DNA of 64,000 nucleotides, from NCBI RefSeq assembly GCF_002975205.1, contig NZ_PCOC01000001.1:1240001-1304000 (forward strand). The letters are read 5' to 3'. Made by a program: the position numbers and the translations under genes. This document shows positions 33,400 through 40,561 of the stretch, one piece after another (positions within the stretch are counted from its first letter, which is position 1; every line of letters begins with the position of its first letter). A model generated the notes under the pieces. That model did no database searches. It saw only the letters and a program-made list of their open reading frames with translations, and was not told where the DNA came from. Source of the stretch: Ochrobactrum vermis. GTDB lineage: Bacteria > Pseudomonadota > Alphaproteobacteria > Rhizobiales > Rhizobiaceae.

Positions 33400-33735
33400 T
33401 CACTTACAACCCTTGCTCTTGGCCGCGTTCTCAATAGCGTTTACCTTGCCCTTCGACACGGCTACCTGTCCTTCTTTGTCGCCGCCGAACGTGCTGGAAG
33501 CTGGAACGCCGATCAAGAACACCCCAACTGCATCACCGGTAGCAGCCTCGTTCTGCTGCTTTGACAAGCTCGCGAGGGTATTCCGTTCTTTGACCAATTC
33601 GCTCGCCAAAGCTTGGCAGCTCAGGTTGGTGTAAGCAGCCATCGGGATATCAACTGGCACGATTGCATCAGGACGCTTCGCACACGCGACGGAACCCACG
33701 CTGAGAGCCAGCGCAACGATAATCTTCAATTTCAT
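33400..33735 (-). CDS. Prophage-encoded lipoprotein (111 aa)
   Basis: A minus-strand gene with a signal peptide ending in a lipobox-like S-V-A-C (Cys18), followed by AKRPDAIVPVD and SCQALASELVKERNTLASLS, a small lipoprotein type frequent in Brucella-group prophages. AGGGGAG lies upstream on the minus strand. It is likely anchored in the outer membrane and expressed in the lysogen. Function unknown. Confidence 0.65.
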   Translation of the reverse strand: MKLKIIVALALSVGSVACAKRPDAIVPVDIPMAAYTNLSCQALASELVKERNTLASLSKQQNEAATGDAVGVFLIGVPASSTFGGDKEGQVAVSKGKVNAIENAAKSKGCK

Positions 33736-33842
33736 GGAAATACTCCCCTTTCCCCATTCCGATTTCTGGCAAAGGAAAGCGTCGTCGTCAATATGGTGCT
33801 TTCGTATTAGATCGGGTCAGCGTTCGCGTTATCCGGGGCTGA

Positions 33843-33998
33843 GACGAATATGTACGTCGTGTGGATCTGGATGGCCATGTGAAGCAGTTACGCGAGGGCA
33901 TGAAGGAAATGAGGGATGAAACGAGAGAGGGATTGAAGGAAACGAACAAACGGCTTGATCAGGTGCTGGCCGTACTGGCGCAAGATAAGAAAGTCTGA
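33843..33998 (+). pseudogene. Fragment of a coiled-coil phage protein
   Basis: An open frame of 51 codons without a convincing start, coding for VRRVDLDGHVKQLREGMKEM and a further coiled-coil with ETNKRLDQVLAVLA. The sequence looks like the C-terminal piece of a larger phage protein whose front is gone. GTG 33861 or 33879 could still start a short peptide. Confidence 0.35.
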
Positions 33999-34033
33999 TT
34001 GTTTACAAGCGAAGACCAATGGGAGGTGGTGGA

Positions 34034-34423
34034 TTGCTTAAGGACAGAGACTACGATGTGTTGGCGTCGAAGAAACTTCATAATCAGTCGAGCTGGGTAT
34101 TGGAAAGGTCAGGCATTATTTATCTCAGGATTGTTGGAAATTACCCTGTTTGTCGGTTTATGACCGCAACTGCCGATGAGGACGACCTTTCCCTGCATGT
34201 ATGCCGTTCACAAAAAAGGCTGTTAGGTGCGGCGGAAAAACTTTGCAAAGAATTGGGATGTGTTCCAGTTCCGACGCTAGACAATTCTAAAGATCAGAGG
34301 CCATATCTTAAAATGTTCGGATTCGATTATACTACAAGTTCATCCGAAGAGCAGGCTGAAAAGGAACTTCTCACAATATTTGATTGTTTCTTCAAAATAT
34401 ACGATTCCGAGACAGATTTGTAA
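34034..34423 (+). CDS. Unknown protein (129 aa), AT-rich
   Basis: The frame has an ATG at 34019, but that would translate the Shine-Dalgarno-like GGGAGGTGG into M-G-G-G-G; TTG 34034, placed 6 bases after GGAGGT (34022-34027), is the more likely start. The 129-residue product is lower in GC than its surroundings (IYLRIVGNYPVCRF, EKELLTIFDCFFKIYD). It faces the SRAP operon convergently. No family recognised; probably acquired cargo. Confidence 0.5.
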   Translation: MLKDRDYDVLASKKLHNQSSWVLERSGIIYLRIVGNYPVCRFMTATADEDDLSLHVCRSQKRLLGAAEKLCKELGCVPVPTLDNSKDQRPYLKMFGFDYTTSSSEEQAEKELLTIFDCFFKIYDSETDL

Positions 34424-34485
34424 TCGCCATACACCTCAATCGAACTGAAAGTAAGATGCGACTTTGTTCCGGAAGATGTGGCCGT

Positions 34486-35163
34486 TCAAAACAAACTTGC
34501 CTGCGCTTCCTTATTGTCATTGCTTGGTGTGAGGTCGATCAGATCCGCATCGGGCAAGGGCTTTTGCATTTCCTTGGCTTCATCCCATGGAGCGCGTAGC
34601 CAGGTGTCTATTTCCTCCGTAGTGCGGAGAATGACTGGCATTGCCTTTGGATGGATCGGTTTCACCACGGCGTTTGGCTCGGTCGTGAGAAACCCGAAGA
34701 TATCGACCTCTACCGGCCCCTCTTTCTTCTTCCTCACGCCTTTCCAACCGGTCCAGATGCCAGCGAATGCGAAAAGCGGCTTCTCTTCATTGAGAGCGAA
34801 CCAGTGAAGCGGCTTTCGTTTGGTCTTCGGGTCCGGTTCCTGCCCATATTCGGAAAAGGAAGTGGCTGGAACGACGCAACGGCTTTCAACGCCCTGCCAA
34901 CGCCGCCAGTGAGGCGAGGTGAGGTTGCGGATATTCGTTACTCCGCCATCTGCTTCACCCTTCACATACATCGGTGGCGTCGGCATGCCCCAGCGGAGCA
35001 TTGCGAGCTCTGGTTCGTCGCCTTTGATGTTTCGCAATACCGGGGCCGGATAGTCGGGATACACGTCAAGTTGAGGATCAACCCGGTTCGTCACGTCTCC
35101 GAATTTCGGAAACAGGCGGCGCATGGCCTCATGTGCCGTGGTCAGGTTATATAGATTGCACAT
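34486..35163 (-). CDS. SRAP domain protein (YedK/HMCES family)
   Basis: A 225-residue protein starting MCNLYNLT, with the catalytic Cys2 used by SRAP proteins to crosslink abasic sites in single-stranded DNA. Conserved family motifs follow: YPAPVLRN, MLRWGMPTPP, the N-I-R-N/R segment, ESRCVVPATSFSEY, FAFAGIW and HPKAMPVIL. The family shields abasic sites during replication and is often SOS-induced. It is the last gene of a leftward operon with a LexA box at 36164-36178. A broken paralogue lies at 55546-56112. Confidence 0.9.
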   Translation of the reverse strand: MCNLYNLTTAHEAMRRLFPKFGDVTNRVDPQLDVYPDYPAPVLRNIKGDEPELAMLRWGMPTPPMYVKGEADGGVTNIRNLTSPHWRRWQGVESRCVVPATSFSEYGQEPDPKTKRKPLHWFALNEEKPLFAFAGIWTGWKGVRKKKEGPVEVDIFGFLTTEPNAVVKPIHPKAMPVILRTTEEIDTWLRAPWDEAKEMQKPLPDADLIDLTPSNDNKEAQASLF

Positions 35164-35196
35164 ACGCTCCTCCTCGTTGCCAAGAGAATAGCGCGC

Positions 35197-35382
35197 TTAT
35201 TTGCGCCGTCCAGTGAGAGCGTCCTCGCCTTCAAGCTTATGGGCGCGACAGAACCACAGTTGTCCGTGCGTCGTTTTGTAACCGAACGTTCCCCATTCCT
35301 TACAGTCCTTCGAATCGCAAAGATGCACGAACAGGCTTCCAGCCTTCGCCACGTGCGCATTGTCGTTCTTGTATCCCGCCAT
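35197..35382 (-). CDS. Small Cys/His zinc-binding-like protein (61 aa), SOS operon
   Basis: Residues 22-46 read LCDSKDCKEWGTFGY followed by LWFCRAHK, a C-x4-C...C-x2-H pattern that could bind one zinc. Its ATG overlaps the stop of the gene before it (TAATG). It lies between the 101-residue gene and SRAP in the LexA-box operon. Function unknown. Confidence 0.55.
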   Translation of the reverse strand: MAGYKNDNAHVAKAGSLFVHLCDSKDCKEWGTFGYKTTHGQLWFCRAHKLEGEDALTGRRK

Positions 35383-35687
35383 TAGTACCAGCTCTTTCTG
35401 TCATTCCACTTATACGGTCGCTGAAACTCCAGCCGGTTGGTATCGCGCAGTTCTTCAAACATCCGTTTCACTAGGCTTACGACTTCTTCCTTGTCCTCAC
35501 ATACTCCGTAAGGAAGGTCTTGGAACGGGCTACGACATTCAACCAGACACCATTTCCACGTCCCAGCGCTCGGACCAAAGTCGCTTCTCAGGATTCGGCA
35601 GAAGCTACCCCATTCAGTGTATGCTATGAAGTCACCGGCGCATGTTTGTCCGCCAATGACAGTTCGACACCATTTAAGCTGCATCAT
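35382..35687 (-). CDS. Unknown protein of the SOS operon (101 aa)
   Basis: A 101-residue protein rich in Cys and Trp (CRTVIGGQTCAGDFIAYTEW) with a helical C-terminal half. Start overlaps the stop of the zinc-ribbon gene by ATGA; there are two consecutive ATG codons. No family recognised. Confidence 0.5.
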   Translation of the reverse strand: MMQLKWCRTVIGGQTCAGDFIAYTEWGSFCRILRSDFGPSAGTWKWCLVECRSPFQDLPYGVCEDKEEVVSLVKRMFEELRDTNRLEFQRPYKWNDRKSWY

Positions 35688-35893
35688 TTCTCAGGCAGTC
35701 CGTAGCTGATGAAGTTGCCAGCCTTGTTCCCGCATTTGCTGCAAACCAGGCGGGGTTCGATCTCTTCGAGAGTAACCCACTCGCCGAAGCGAGCGGCCAT
35801 AAGTGGGGCAGTCTTTTCCAGATAATTCCGACAACGGGAGCAGCTAAAGCGCACCACATTTCGCGGGCGCAGTTCTCGCAGTACCGTTCGCAT
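35684..35893 (-). CDS. Zinc-ribbon protein (69 aa), SOS operon
   Basis: Residues 18-54 contain FSCSRCRNYL and RLVCSKCGN, two CxxC knuckles that form a zinc ribbon. It is the second gene of the LexA-box operon and overlaps the next gene by ATGA. A DNA- or protein-binding role is likely for the fold; the target is unknown. Confidence 0.58.
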   Translation of the reverse strand: MRTVLRELRPRNVVRFSCSRCRNYLEKTAPLMAARFGEWVTLEEIEPRLVCSKCGNKAGNFISYGLPEK

Positions 35894-35894
35894 T

Positions 35895-36092
35895 TCACTT
35901 CACGAAAATTGTAGGCTTCCAGCCACGTGCAAAGCCCATCGACATAGCCATACTGGCATATTCGATCTCTTTGACGAGAAAATCCCGATCTTTCAGAAGT
36001 GCCTCTATCGCAGCTCGCACGTCGCCCTTGTGATAGGCGAGAACCAATTCAATTTCATCGTCGTATTCATTTTCCTGCGCAACCGCATTCAT
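35895..36092 (-). CDS. MNAVAQ-family small protein, copy 1 (65 aa)
   Basis: Start at ATG 36092 (GGAG seven bases upstream). Acidic N-terminus, then YHKGDVRAAIEALLKDRDFL, a helical core shared with two paralogues at 56405-56602 and 57014-57199. All three are the first gene behind a LexA box. C-terminus: MAMSMGFARGWKPTIFVK. No known domain; the shared core and shared regulation suggest a damage-inducible regulator or accessory factor, which is inference. Confidence 0.65.
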   Translation of the reverse strand: MNAVAQENEYDDEIELVLAYHKGDVRAAIEALLKDRDFLVKEIEYASMAMSMGFARGWKPTIFVK

Positions 36093-36163
36093 TGTCCTGC
36101 TCCGAATGAAGCAGACACACACGCCACCAACGTGTCTGAGATACTATCGGGCCGCCTTCCGAT

Positions 36164-36178
36164 GTTCTTATTCTGTTC
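36164..36178 (-). promoter_or_regulatory. LexA (SOS) box 1
   Basis: GTTC-TTATTCT-GTTC fits the alphaproteobacterial LexA operator GTTC-N7-GTTC exactly. It lies 72 bases upstream of the start of the MNAVAQ copy 1 gene and so should control the five-gene operon that ends with SRAP. Confidence 0.75.
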
Positions 36179-36252
36179 ACGGTTGTTTAGGAGAGTCAAA
36201 CTGAATCTCGGGGCAGGGCTATGGAGCGGATCAAAAATTCCACAGAAAGAGA

Positions 36253-36271
36253 AATCCGTGTAGAATCCGTG
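36253..36271. repeat. Short direct repeats near the att site
   Basis: AATCCGTG occurs at 36253-36260 and again at 36264-36271, an 11-bp period about 50 bp from the tRNA-Val fragment. That is the spacing and location expected of integrase arm-type sites, but no protein evidence is available in this window. Confidence 0.35.
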
Positions 36272-36320
36272 GAGAATGATAGATTCGGTGCCTAAGCTAT
36301 TGTAAACAACTGCGCAGCGA

Positions 36321-36370
36321 ATCCCTTCACACGGGAGGGGTCACAGGTTCAATCCCTGTCACGCCCACCA
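36321..36370 (+). other. attR of prophage 1: 3' half of tRNA-Val(CAC)
   Basis: The segment runs from an anticodon stem and loop with CAC (CCCTTCACACGGG) through a variable loop GGGGTC, a perfect T-arm (ACAGGTTCAATCCCTGT) and ACGCCCACCA. The 5' half (acceptor 5' strand and D-arm) is missing; the sequence before it does not pair. This is what an integration into the 3' end of a tRNA-Val gene leaves at the far end of a prophage. The intact tRNA and the integrase should lie to the left of the window. Confidence 0.75.
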
Positions 36371-36469
36371 TTTAACTTCCTGTTTTATAGAAATAATTGG
36401 TGCGGTTTATTTCGTCCGCCCGATATTCGTCGTCTCCACCGCAGTCTTGTTCATTTTTATCCCGCAGGA

Positions 36470-36559
36470 TCAGGACCGTTCATATCTCCAAAGCATGACA
36501 CATGCAGCGATTACTACCGCAGACGTCAACACGCCCAAGACAATAGAGAAGAGGATCAT
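36470..36559 (-). CDS. 29-aa membrane peptide
   Basis: A tiny minus-strand frame, M-I-L-F-S-I-V-L-G-V-L..., one transmembrane helix ending W-R-Y-E-R-S. AGGGG lies eight bases upstream of the ATG, a good ribosome site. Size and layout are like KdpF- or CydX-type small subunits, but no partner gene is near, so the function is open. Confidence 0.4.
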   Translation of the reverse strand: MILFSIVLGVLTSAVVIAACVMLWRYERS

Positions 36560-37228
36560 AGCATTACCCCTGCCACCTTATTTTTTTGATTGGTGAGAGA
36601 ATGACCGAGGAAAACAACTTCGTCAGGTCTGCAATGACGAATCAACATCCCGTGCATTTGAATTGACGAGTCATGCATTGACGCCTTCCCGCGCAGCTCG
36701 CGGAATATATGCGTTGACGAGTGCTGCAACGTATATTTCTTGTTGCTGTTACGAAACTTTCACCGTAACCGGACCGGCGAGGGCGTCCGCCTATTGAGCA
36801 GGCCGGACGGGCTTAAGAGGCGGGATAACAGAATAATCGTTTTGGTGAATGTTGCGGGCGAAAGAACTTTAATTGTCAATTTTCATTTTGAAATATACTG
36901 AGTATGTAATGATGATCTATAAGAGAATATTCTGTTAGATATACTTTGAATGAATTTCATAGTACATTTATGGTCATAAATGCCGGAAATAGCTTATCGC
37001 CTATTCTTTCGTTCGAAGAAGGTGGAATTTCCAATTCGGACTTTGACGCCACGATCAAGGATTGCATGTCGCAGGCCCATTGGTTGCCGAATTTCTTGTT
37101 TTATATTGAAACATCTGTCGGAATATTACTTCAAGCGGGCGGAAAACTGTTCGAGTTAGACTGGTTTCGGCAGGCTTGGCTTGCTGTCACGGCTCTCCTC
37201 ACTATCTATAGCCCGAAAAGAAGTTTGA
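36560..37228. other. Host intergenic region, AT-rich leader of the GGDEF gene
   Basis: No gene is firmly supported. The part from 36860 to 36960 is AT-rich (ATATACTGAGTATGTAATG and similar) and probably holds the promoter of the downstream gene. TTGACGAGT-like words recur at 36663, 36677 and 36713. A weak 119-codon plus-strand frame (36946-37305) overlaps the GGDEF start and is not annotated. Confidence 0.4.
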
Positions 37229-38317
37229 ATGACGGTGAGAATGATGAGTTTGGATGCGCATGGTTCGATGACAGAAAGGAAGCCTTTTTCGGTTCCTGCA
37301 AATGAAATCGAGCGGCTTGAAAGCGTCCGCAGCCTGGTTTCAGTGACGAGCCTTGGACTGCCCGAACTGGATACGCTTGTATCGCTTGTGAAAGATGTTT
37401 TTGGCGTCAGTACATCGGCTCTCAACATCGTCGATGAGGACTGGCAGCGCGTTGCTGCCAATGCGGGCGAAAAGGTCAGCAGTTGTCCGCGTGAGCTAAC
37501 CGCGTGCACTTTTGTCGTGGAAAGCGGCAAACTCTTCGTCATCGAAAACATGGTCGAAAACGACTTCTTCTGCGCAATGCCCTATGTGACAGGCGAACCG
37601 CGTTTTCGCTTCTATGCCGGTGCGCCAGTATCGGTAGAGAACGGGTTAGTCGTCGGCTCGCTCTGTATTCTCGATAATGCGCCCAGACAGCTTTCCGATA
37701 CAGAGCGCACCAAGCTAGAGGACTTTGCCCGTATAGCGAGCGGATTGCTGCGCTTGCAGAAGACGAACAAATTTCTTAACGATGATTCCACCGCTCTCAA
37801 ACGCCTCGCACTGACAGACCGGTTGACCAAGCTTTATAATCGCGGGGCACTGACCGAACTTGCCGTTCCGTTGATCGAAAAAGCTTTGCAGCAGGGCAAG
37901 CCCATTGGTGCCCTGCTGATCGATCTCGATCGCTTCAAGGCAGTCAACGATACTTACGGTCATTTGATGGGCGACACACTTTTGATCGAGGCGGCACGAC
38001 GTCTGCGCTCTGCATTGAGGGAGACCGATATTCCAGTGCGTGTGGGCGGTGATGAATTTGCCGTCATTCTTCCCGATGAAGACTGCCGGGAGAATATAGA
38101 GTTAGTCGCAGGAAGGGTTGTCGAGGCCTTCCGCGTGCCCTTTGTCATCCACGGCGTCAATCTTGATGTCTCGGCAAGCGTCGGAGCGGTTCTTGCGCCG
38201 CGCGACGGTTCATCGCCCGAGGCGCTGGCTCGCAATGCGGATATCGCGCTCTATGCAGCGAAAAGCAAAGGTCGCAATTGCTATAGCGTTTTCGGTGAAT
38301 CCGAGAGCAAGAGATAA
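37229..38317 (+). CDS. GAF-GGDEF diguanylate cyclase
   Basis: About 362 residues (start 37229 or the ATG at 37241/37244). Residues 30-170 form a GAF sensor (DTLVSLVKDVFGVSTSALNI; GEPRFRFYAGAPV). Residues 190-355 form the GGDEF domain with an intact VGGDEFAV motif and, five residues before it, the inhibitory I-site R-E-T-D. It should make cyclic-di-GMP with product feedback. It is a host gene, separate from the prophages, followed by a bidirectional terminator. Confidence 0.88.
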   Translation: MTVRMMSLDAHGSMTERKPFSVPANEIERLESVRSLVSVTSLGLPELDTLVSLVKDVFGVSTSALNIVDEDWQRVAANAGEKVSSCPRELTACTFVVESGKLFVIENMVENDFFCAMPYVTGEPRFRFYAGAPVSVENGLVVGSLCILDNAPRQLSDTERTKLEDFARIASGLLRLQKTNKFLNDDSTALKRLALTDRLTKLYNRGALTELAVPLIEKALQQGKPIGALLIDLDRFKAVNDTYGHLMGDTLLIEAARRLRSALRETDIPVRVGGDEFAVILPDEDCRENIELVAGRVVEAFRVPFVIHGVNLDVSASVGAVLAPRDGSSPEALARNADIALYAAKSKGRNCYSVFGESESKR

Positions 38318-38367
38318 TAAAAACAGTTTGTTAGACGTACCTTAGAGTTGCTGCTTTAACTGAATAG

Positions 38368-38399
38368 CAAAAGCCCGGACCGCTCAGTCCGGGCTTTTG
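38368..38399. terminator. Bidirectional intrinsic terminator
   Basis: CAAAAGCCCGGAC (38368-38380) pairs perfectly with GTCCGGGCTTTTG (38387-38399). The A and T runs flank the GC stem on both strands, so it serves the GGDEF gene and the convergent secreted-protein gene. Confidence 0.9.
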
Positions 38400-38417
38400 T
38401 ATTCTTACGTTCCACTT

Positions 38418-38960
38418 TTAGTCGAGGACGTAGCAAGCCTTGGCCTTGCCGCGCGCCGGATCGCCGAAGGCGCGGTTATCGCACCGAACGCCATCGCGGA
38501 AGACACCTTCCGTGAACCGGCCATTCGCGCCATAACGAACGCGTTTGCGACCGTAGAAGTCGCAGAACCCGCCTTCCTTGGCGCAGCGGCTCCAATCGCG
38601 ATCATTGTCATCATAGCGATCATACCTGTCGGGGCGACCGGGGCGATCAGGACGGCCTGGCCGATCCGGCCTGTCCCAGCGATCCTGTACGACGAAGGAG
38701 CAGCTTTTCTTTTTGCCGGGTGCAGGATCACCGAAGACCCTGTTCGAGCAGGTAACCTGCGGGCGGTCGATGAAGCGTGACGTATTCTGTCCGCTTGTTC
38801 CATAAACCACTTCCGCCGGATAGGGCAGCTGGCAGACTCCGTTTTCGCTTGCGCAGCGCTGCAGCTGGGCTGCGGATGCCTGCGTAACAAGTGGAGCGAA
38901 GGTGGCGACAAGGCCGCCTAGACATAGTGAAGCAACAGTCGTCTTGAGTGCAGGCATCAT
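38418..38960 (-). CDS. Secreted protein with two cysteine-rich repeats (180 aa)
   Basis: A signal peptide (about residues 1-30, ending A-S-A-A) is followed by two copies of a module of about 45 residues with four cysteines: repeat 1 has CASENGVCQLPYPAEVVYG and CSNRVFGDPAPGKKKSC; repeat 2 has CAKEGGFCDFYGRKRVRYG and CDNRAFGDPARGKAKAC. A basic/acidic linker with R-P-D-R-P-G repeats (about 95-118) separates them. It is likely exported and disulphide-bonded; the module resembles small lectin-like repeats of the group but function is not known. Confidence 0.7.
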   Translation of the reverse strand: MMPALKTTVASLCLGGLVATFAPLVTQASAAQLQRCASENGVCQLPYPAEVVYGTSGQNTSRFIDRPQVTCSNRVFGDPAPGKKKSCSFVVQDRWDRPDRPGRPDRPGRPDRYDRYDDNDRDWSRCAKEGGFCDFYGRKRVRYGANGRFTEGVFRDGVRCDNRAFGDPARGKAKACYVLD

Positions 38961-39154
38961 GATGAGTCCCTCTGATGTCGATGAAATATGCTTTAGTTCC
39001 GATATCTTGAACAGAGGATGAATGCGTAACCCGTAAAAAGCTGCAAGGCGGCAACATCCAATCGAAATTTACGAATGCTCACGAACCTGAACTTGTGTGG
39101 GGTCGACAACCGTTTCCTGCTCTGGTTAGCTTACGGCCGGAGTGAGGATCGGAA

Positions 39155-39301
39155 ATGCGCCATCTGCCTTTCAGTTTCAAAGCGATCATTGTTGTTCTGG
39201 CGGTCGTAATTGCTGCCGGGTTTTATGTCGGTCACAAGACGACAGAAGTGCGCCAGGCCTTTCTCATTCAACGCGCCGCACCTTCGGAAGCTGGAATATA
39301 G
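39155..39301 (+). CDS. 48-aa single-pass membrane protein
   Basis: A short frame with GAGTGAGGATCGGAA upstream and one transmembrane helix (about residues 9-26), followed by a short soluble tail (G-H-K-T-T-E-V-R-Q). It lies between the secreted repeat protein and the lipoate ligase. Function unknown. Confidence 0.45.
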   Translation: MRHLPFSFKAIIVVLAVVIAAGFYVGHKTTEVRQAFLIQRAAPSEAGI

Positions 39302-39394
39302 TCCGGTTTGTCGCGCCGGAACCGGCTTTCTTTCCAGCAGATTTCGTGAAATTAGAGTGAAGTACTCACGTTCACTCTTCGGAAGGCTGCCCAC

Positions 39395-40444
39395 ATGCAC
39401 GGCGAATACAAAGTCCACGGCGGAAAACTTGTCGTAGTCGATCTGGAAGTTCGTGACGGGCGTCTGAGCGATGTGCAGGTCGCGGGCGATTTTTTCCTGG
39501 AACCGGACGAGGCCCTGGAGGATATCCGCAACGCTATTGAAGGTCTTTCGGCCGATGCGTCGTCGGAGCAGATTGCCGACGCGGTGAGGGCAGGTCTTCG
39601 TCCCGGTGCGATGATGCTCGGTTTCAGCCCGGAAGCGGTGGCAATCGCCGTCCGGCGGGCATTGGGTGTGGCGCGCACTTGGCGGGATTTCGAATGGCAG
39701 ATCGTCGAAATGCCTGCGGTTTCGCCTGCCATGCATCTTGCGCTGGACGAGGTTCTGGCGCAGGAAGTCGCCGCAGGACGTCGCGCGCCGACATTGCGCT
39801 TCTGGGAATGGGAGCGCCCGGCAATCATCATTGGCGCGTTCCAGTCGCTGCGCAATGAAGTTGATATGGACGCAACCAGTAAATTCGGTGTCGAAACCGT
39901 CCGTCGTGTTACCGGTGGCGGAGCTATGTTCGTGGAGCCAGGCAGCACCATAACCTATTCGCTCTATGCGCCCGGCGAACTGGTGCGCGACATGAGTTTT
40001 GCCGATTCCTACGCATTTCTGGACGATTGGGTGCTGAAGGCGCTCAATTCACTCGGCATTGACGCTTTTTATAAGCCGCTCAACGATATTTCGAGCTCCA
40101 AGGGCAAGATCGGTGGCGCGGCGCAGAAGCGGTTCTCAAAAGGGACTGTTCTCCACCATGTCACGATGGCTTACGACATGGATGCCGAAAAAATGGTGAA
40201 GGTCCTGCGCATCGGGCGCGAGAAGCTTAGCGACAAGGGCACGACGAGCGCAGTGAAGCGCGTCGATCCGGTTCGCAGCCAGACCGGACTGCCACGCGAA
40301 GAAGTCATCAAGCGTATGAAGGACACCTTTGTGTCTTTGAATGGCGGCGTAGGCAGCAAAATTACGCCCGAAGAATATGCAGCTGCCGAAAAGCTTGTGG
40401 TTGAAAAATTCTCGACCGAGCAGTGGCTGCACAACATCCCTTGA
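39395..40444 (+). CDS. lplA: Lipoate-protein ligase, accessory domain first
   Basis: A 349-residue protein. Residues 1-90 (HGEYKVHGGKLVVVDLEV, GDFFLEPDEAL) match the LplA C-terminal accessory domain, placed here at the N-terminus. The catalytic domain follows with VRRVTGGGAMF (about residues 168-178) and the lysine-containing GKIGGAAQKR. It would attach lipoate to the E2 subunits of 2-oxoacid dehydrogenases and to GcvH. Domain order is the reverse of E. coli LplA. Confidence 0.82.
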   Translation: MHGEYKVHGGKLVVVDLEVRDGRLSDVQVAGDFFLEPDEALEDIRNAIEGLSADASSEQIADAVRAGLRPGAMMLGFSPEAVAIAVRRALGVARTWRDFEWQIVEMPAVSPAMHLALDEVLAQEVAAGRRAPTLRFWEWERPAIIIGAFQSLRNEVDMDATSKFGVETVRRVTGGGAMFVEPGSTITYSLYAPGELVRDMSFADSYAFLDDWVLKALNSLGIDAFYKPLNDISSSKGKIGGAAQKRFSKGTVLHHVTMAYDMDAEKMVKVLRIGREKLSDKGTTSAVKRVDPVRSQTGLPREEVIKRMKDTFVSLNGGVGSKITPEEYAAAEKLVVEKFSTEQWLHNIP

Positions 40445-40561
40445 TCTGAACCGACTGCGGTTCAATCGCGAAGCGGGGTGACTTGCCTGTGTCATCATGG
40501 CATAGGAGGCCGCAACGCGTTCCTTTACGTTCCACTCCATCTCACAAAGTCCTTCCGTTCC

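Noticed and set aside
36946-37305. 119-codon frame before the GGDEF gene
   Set aside because: Overlaps the start of the diguanylate cyclase, has a weak ribosome site and no recognisable pattern; more likely leader sequence.
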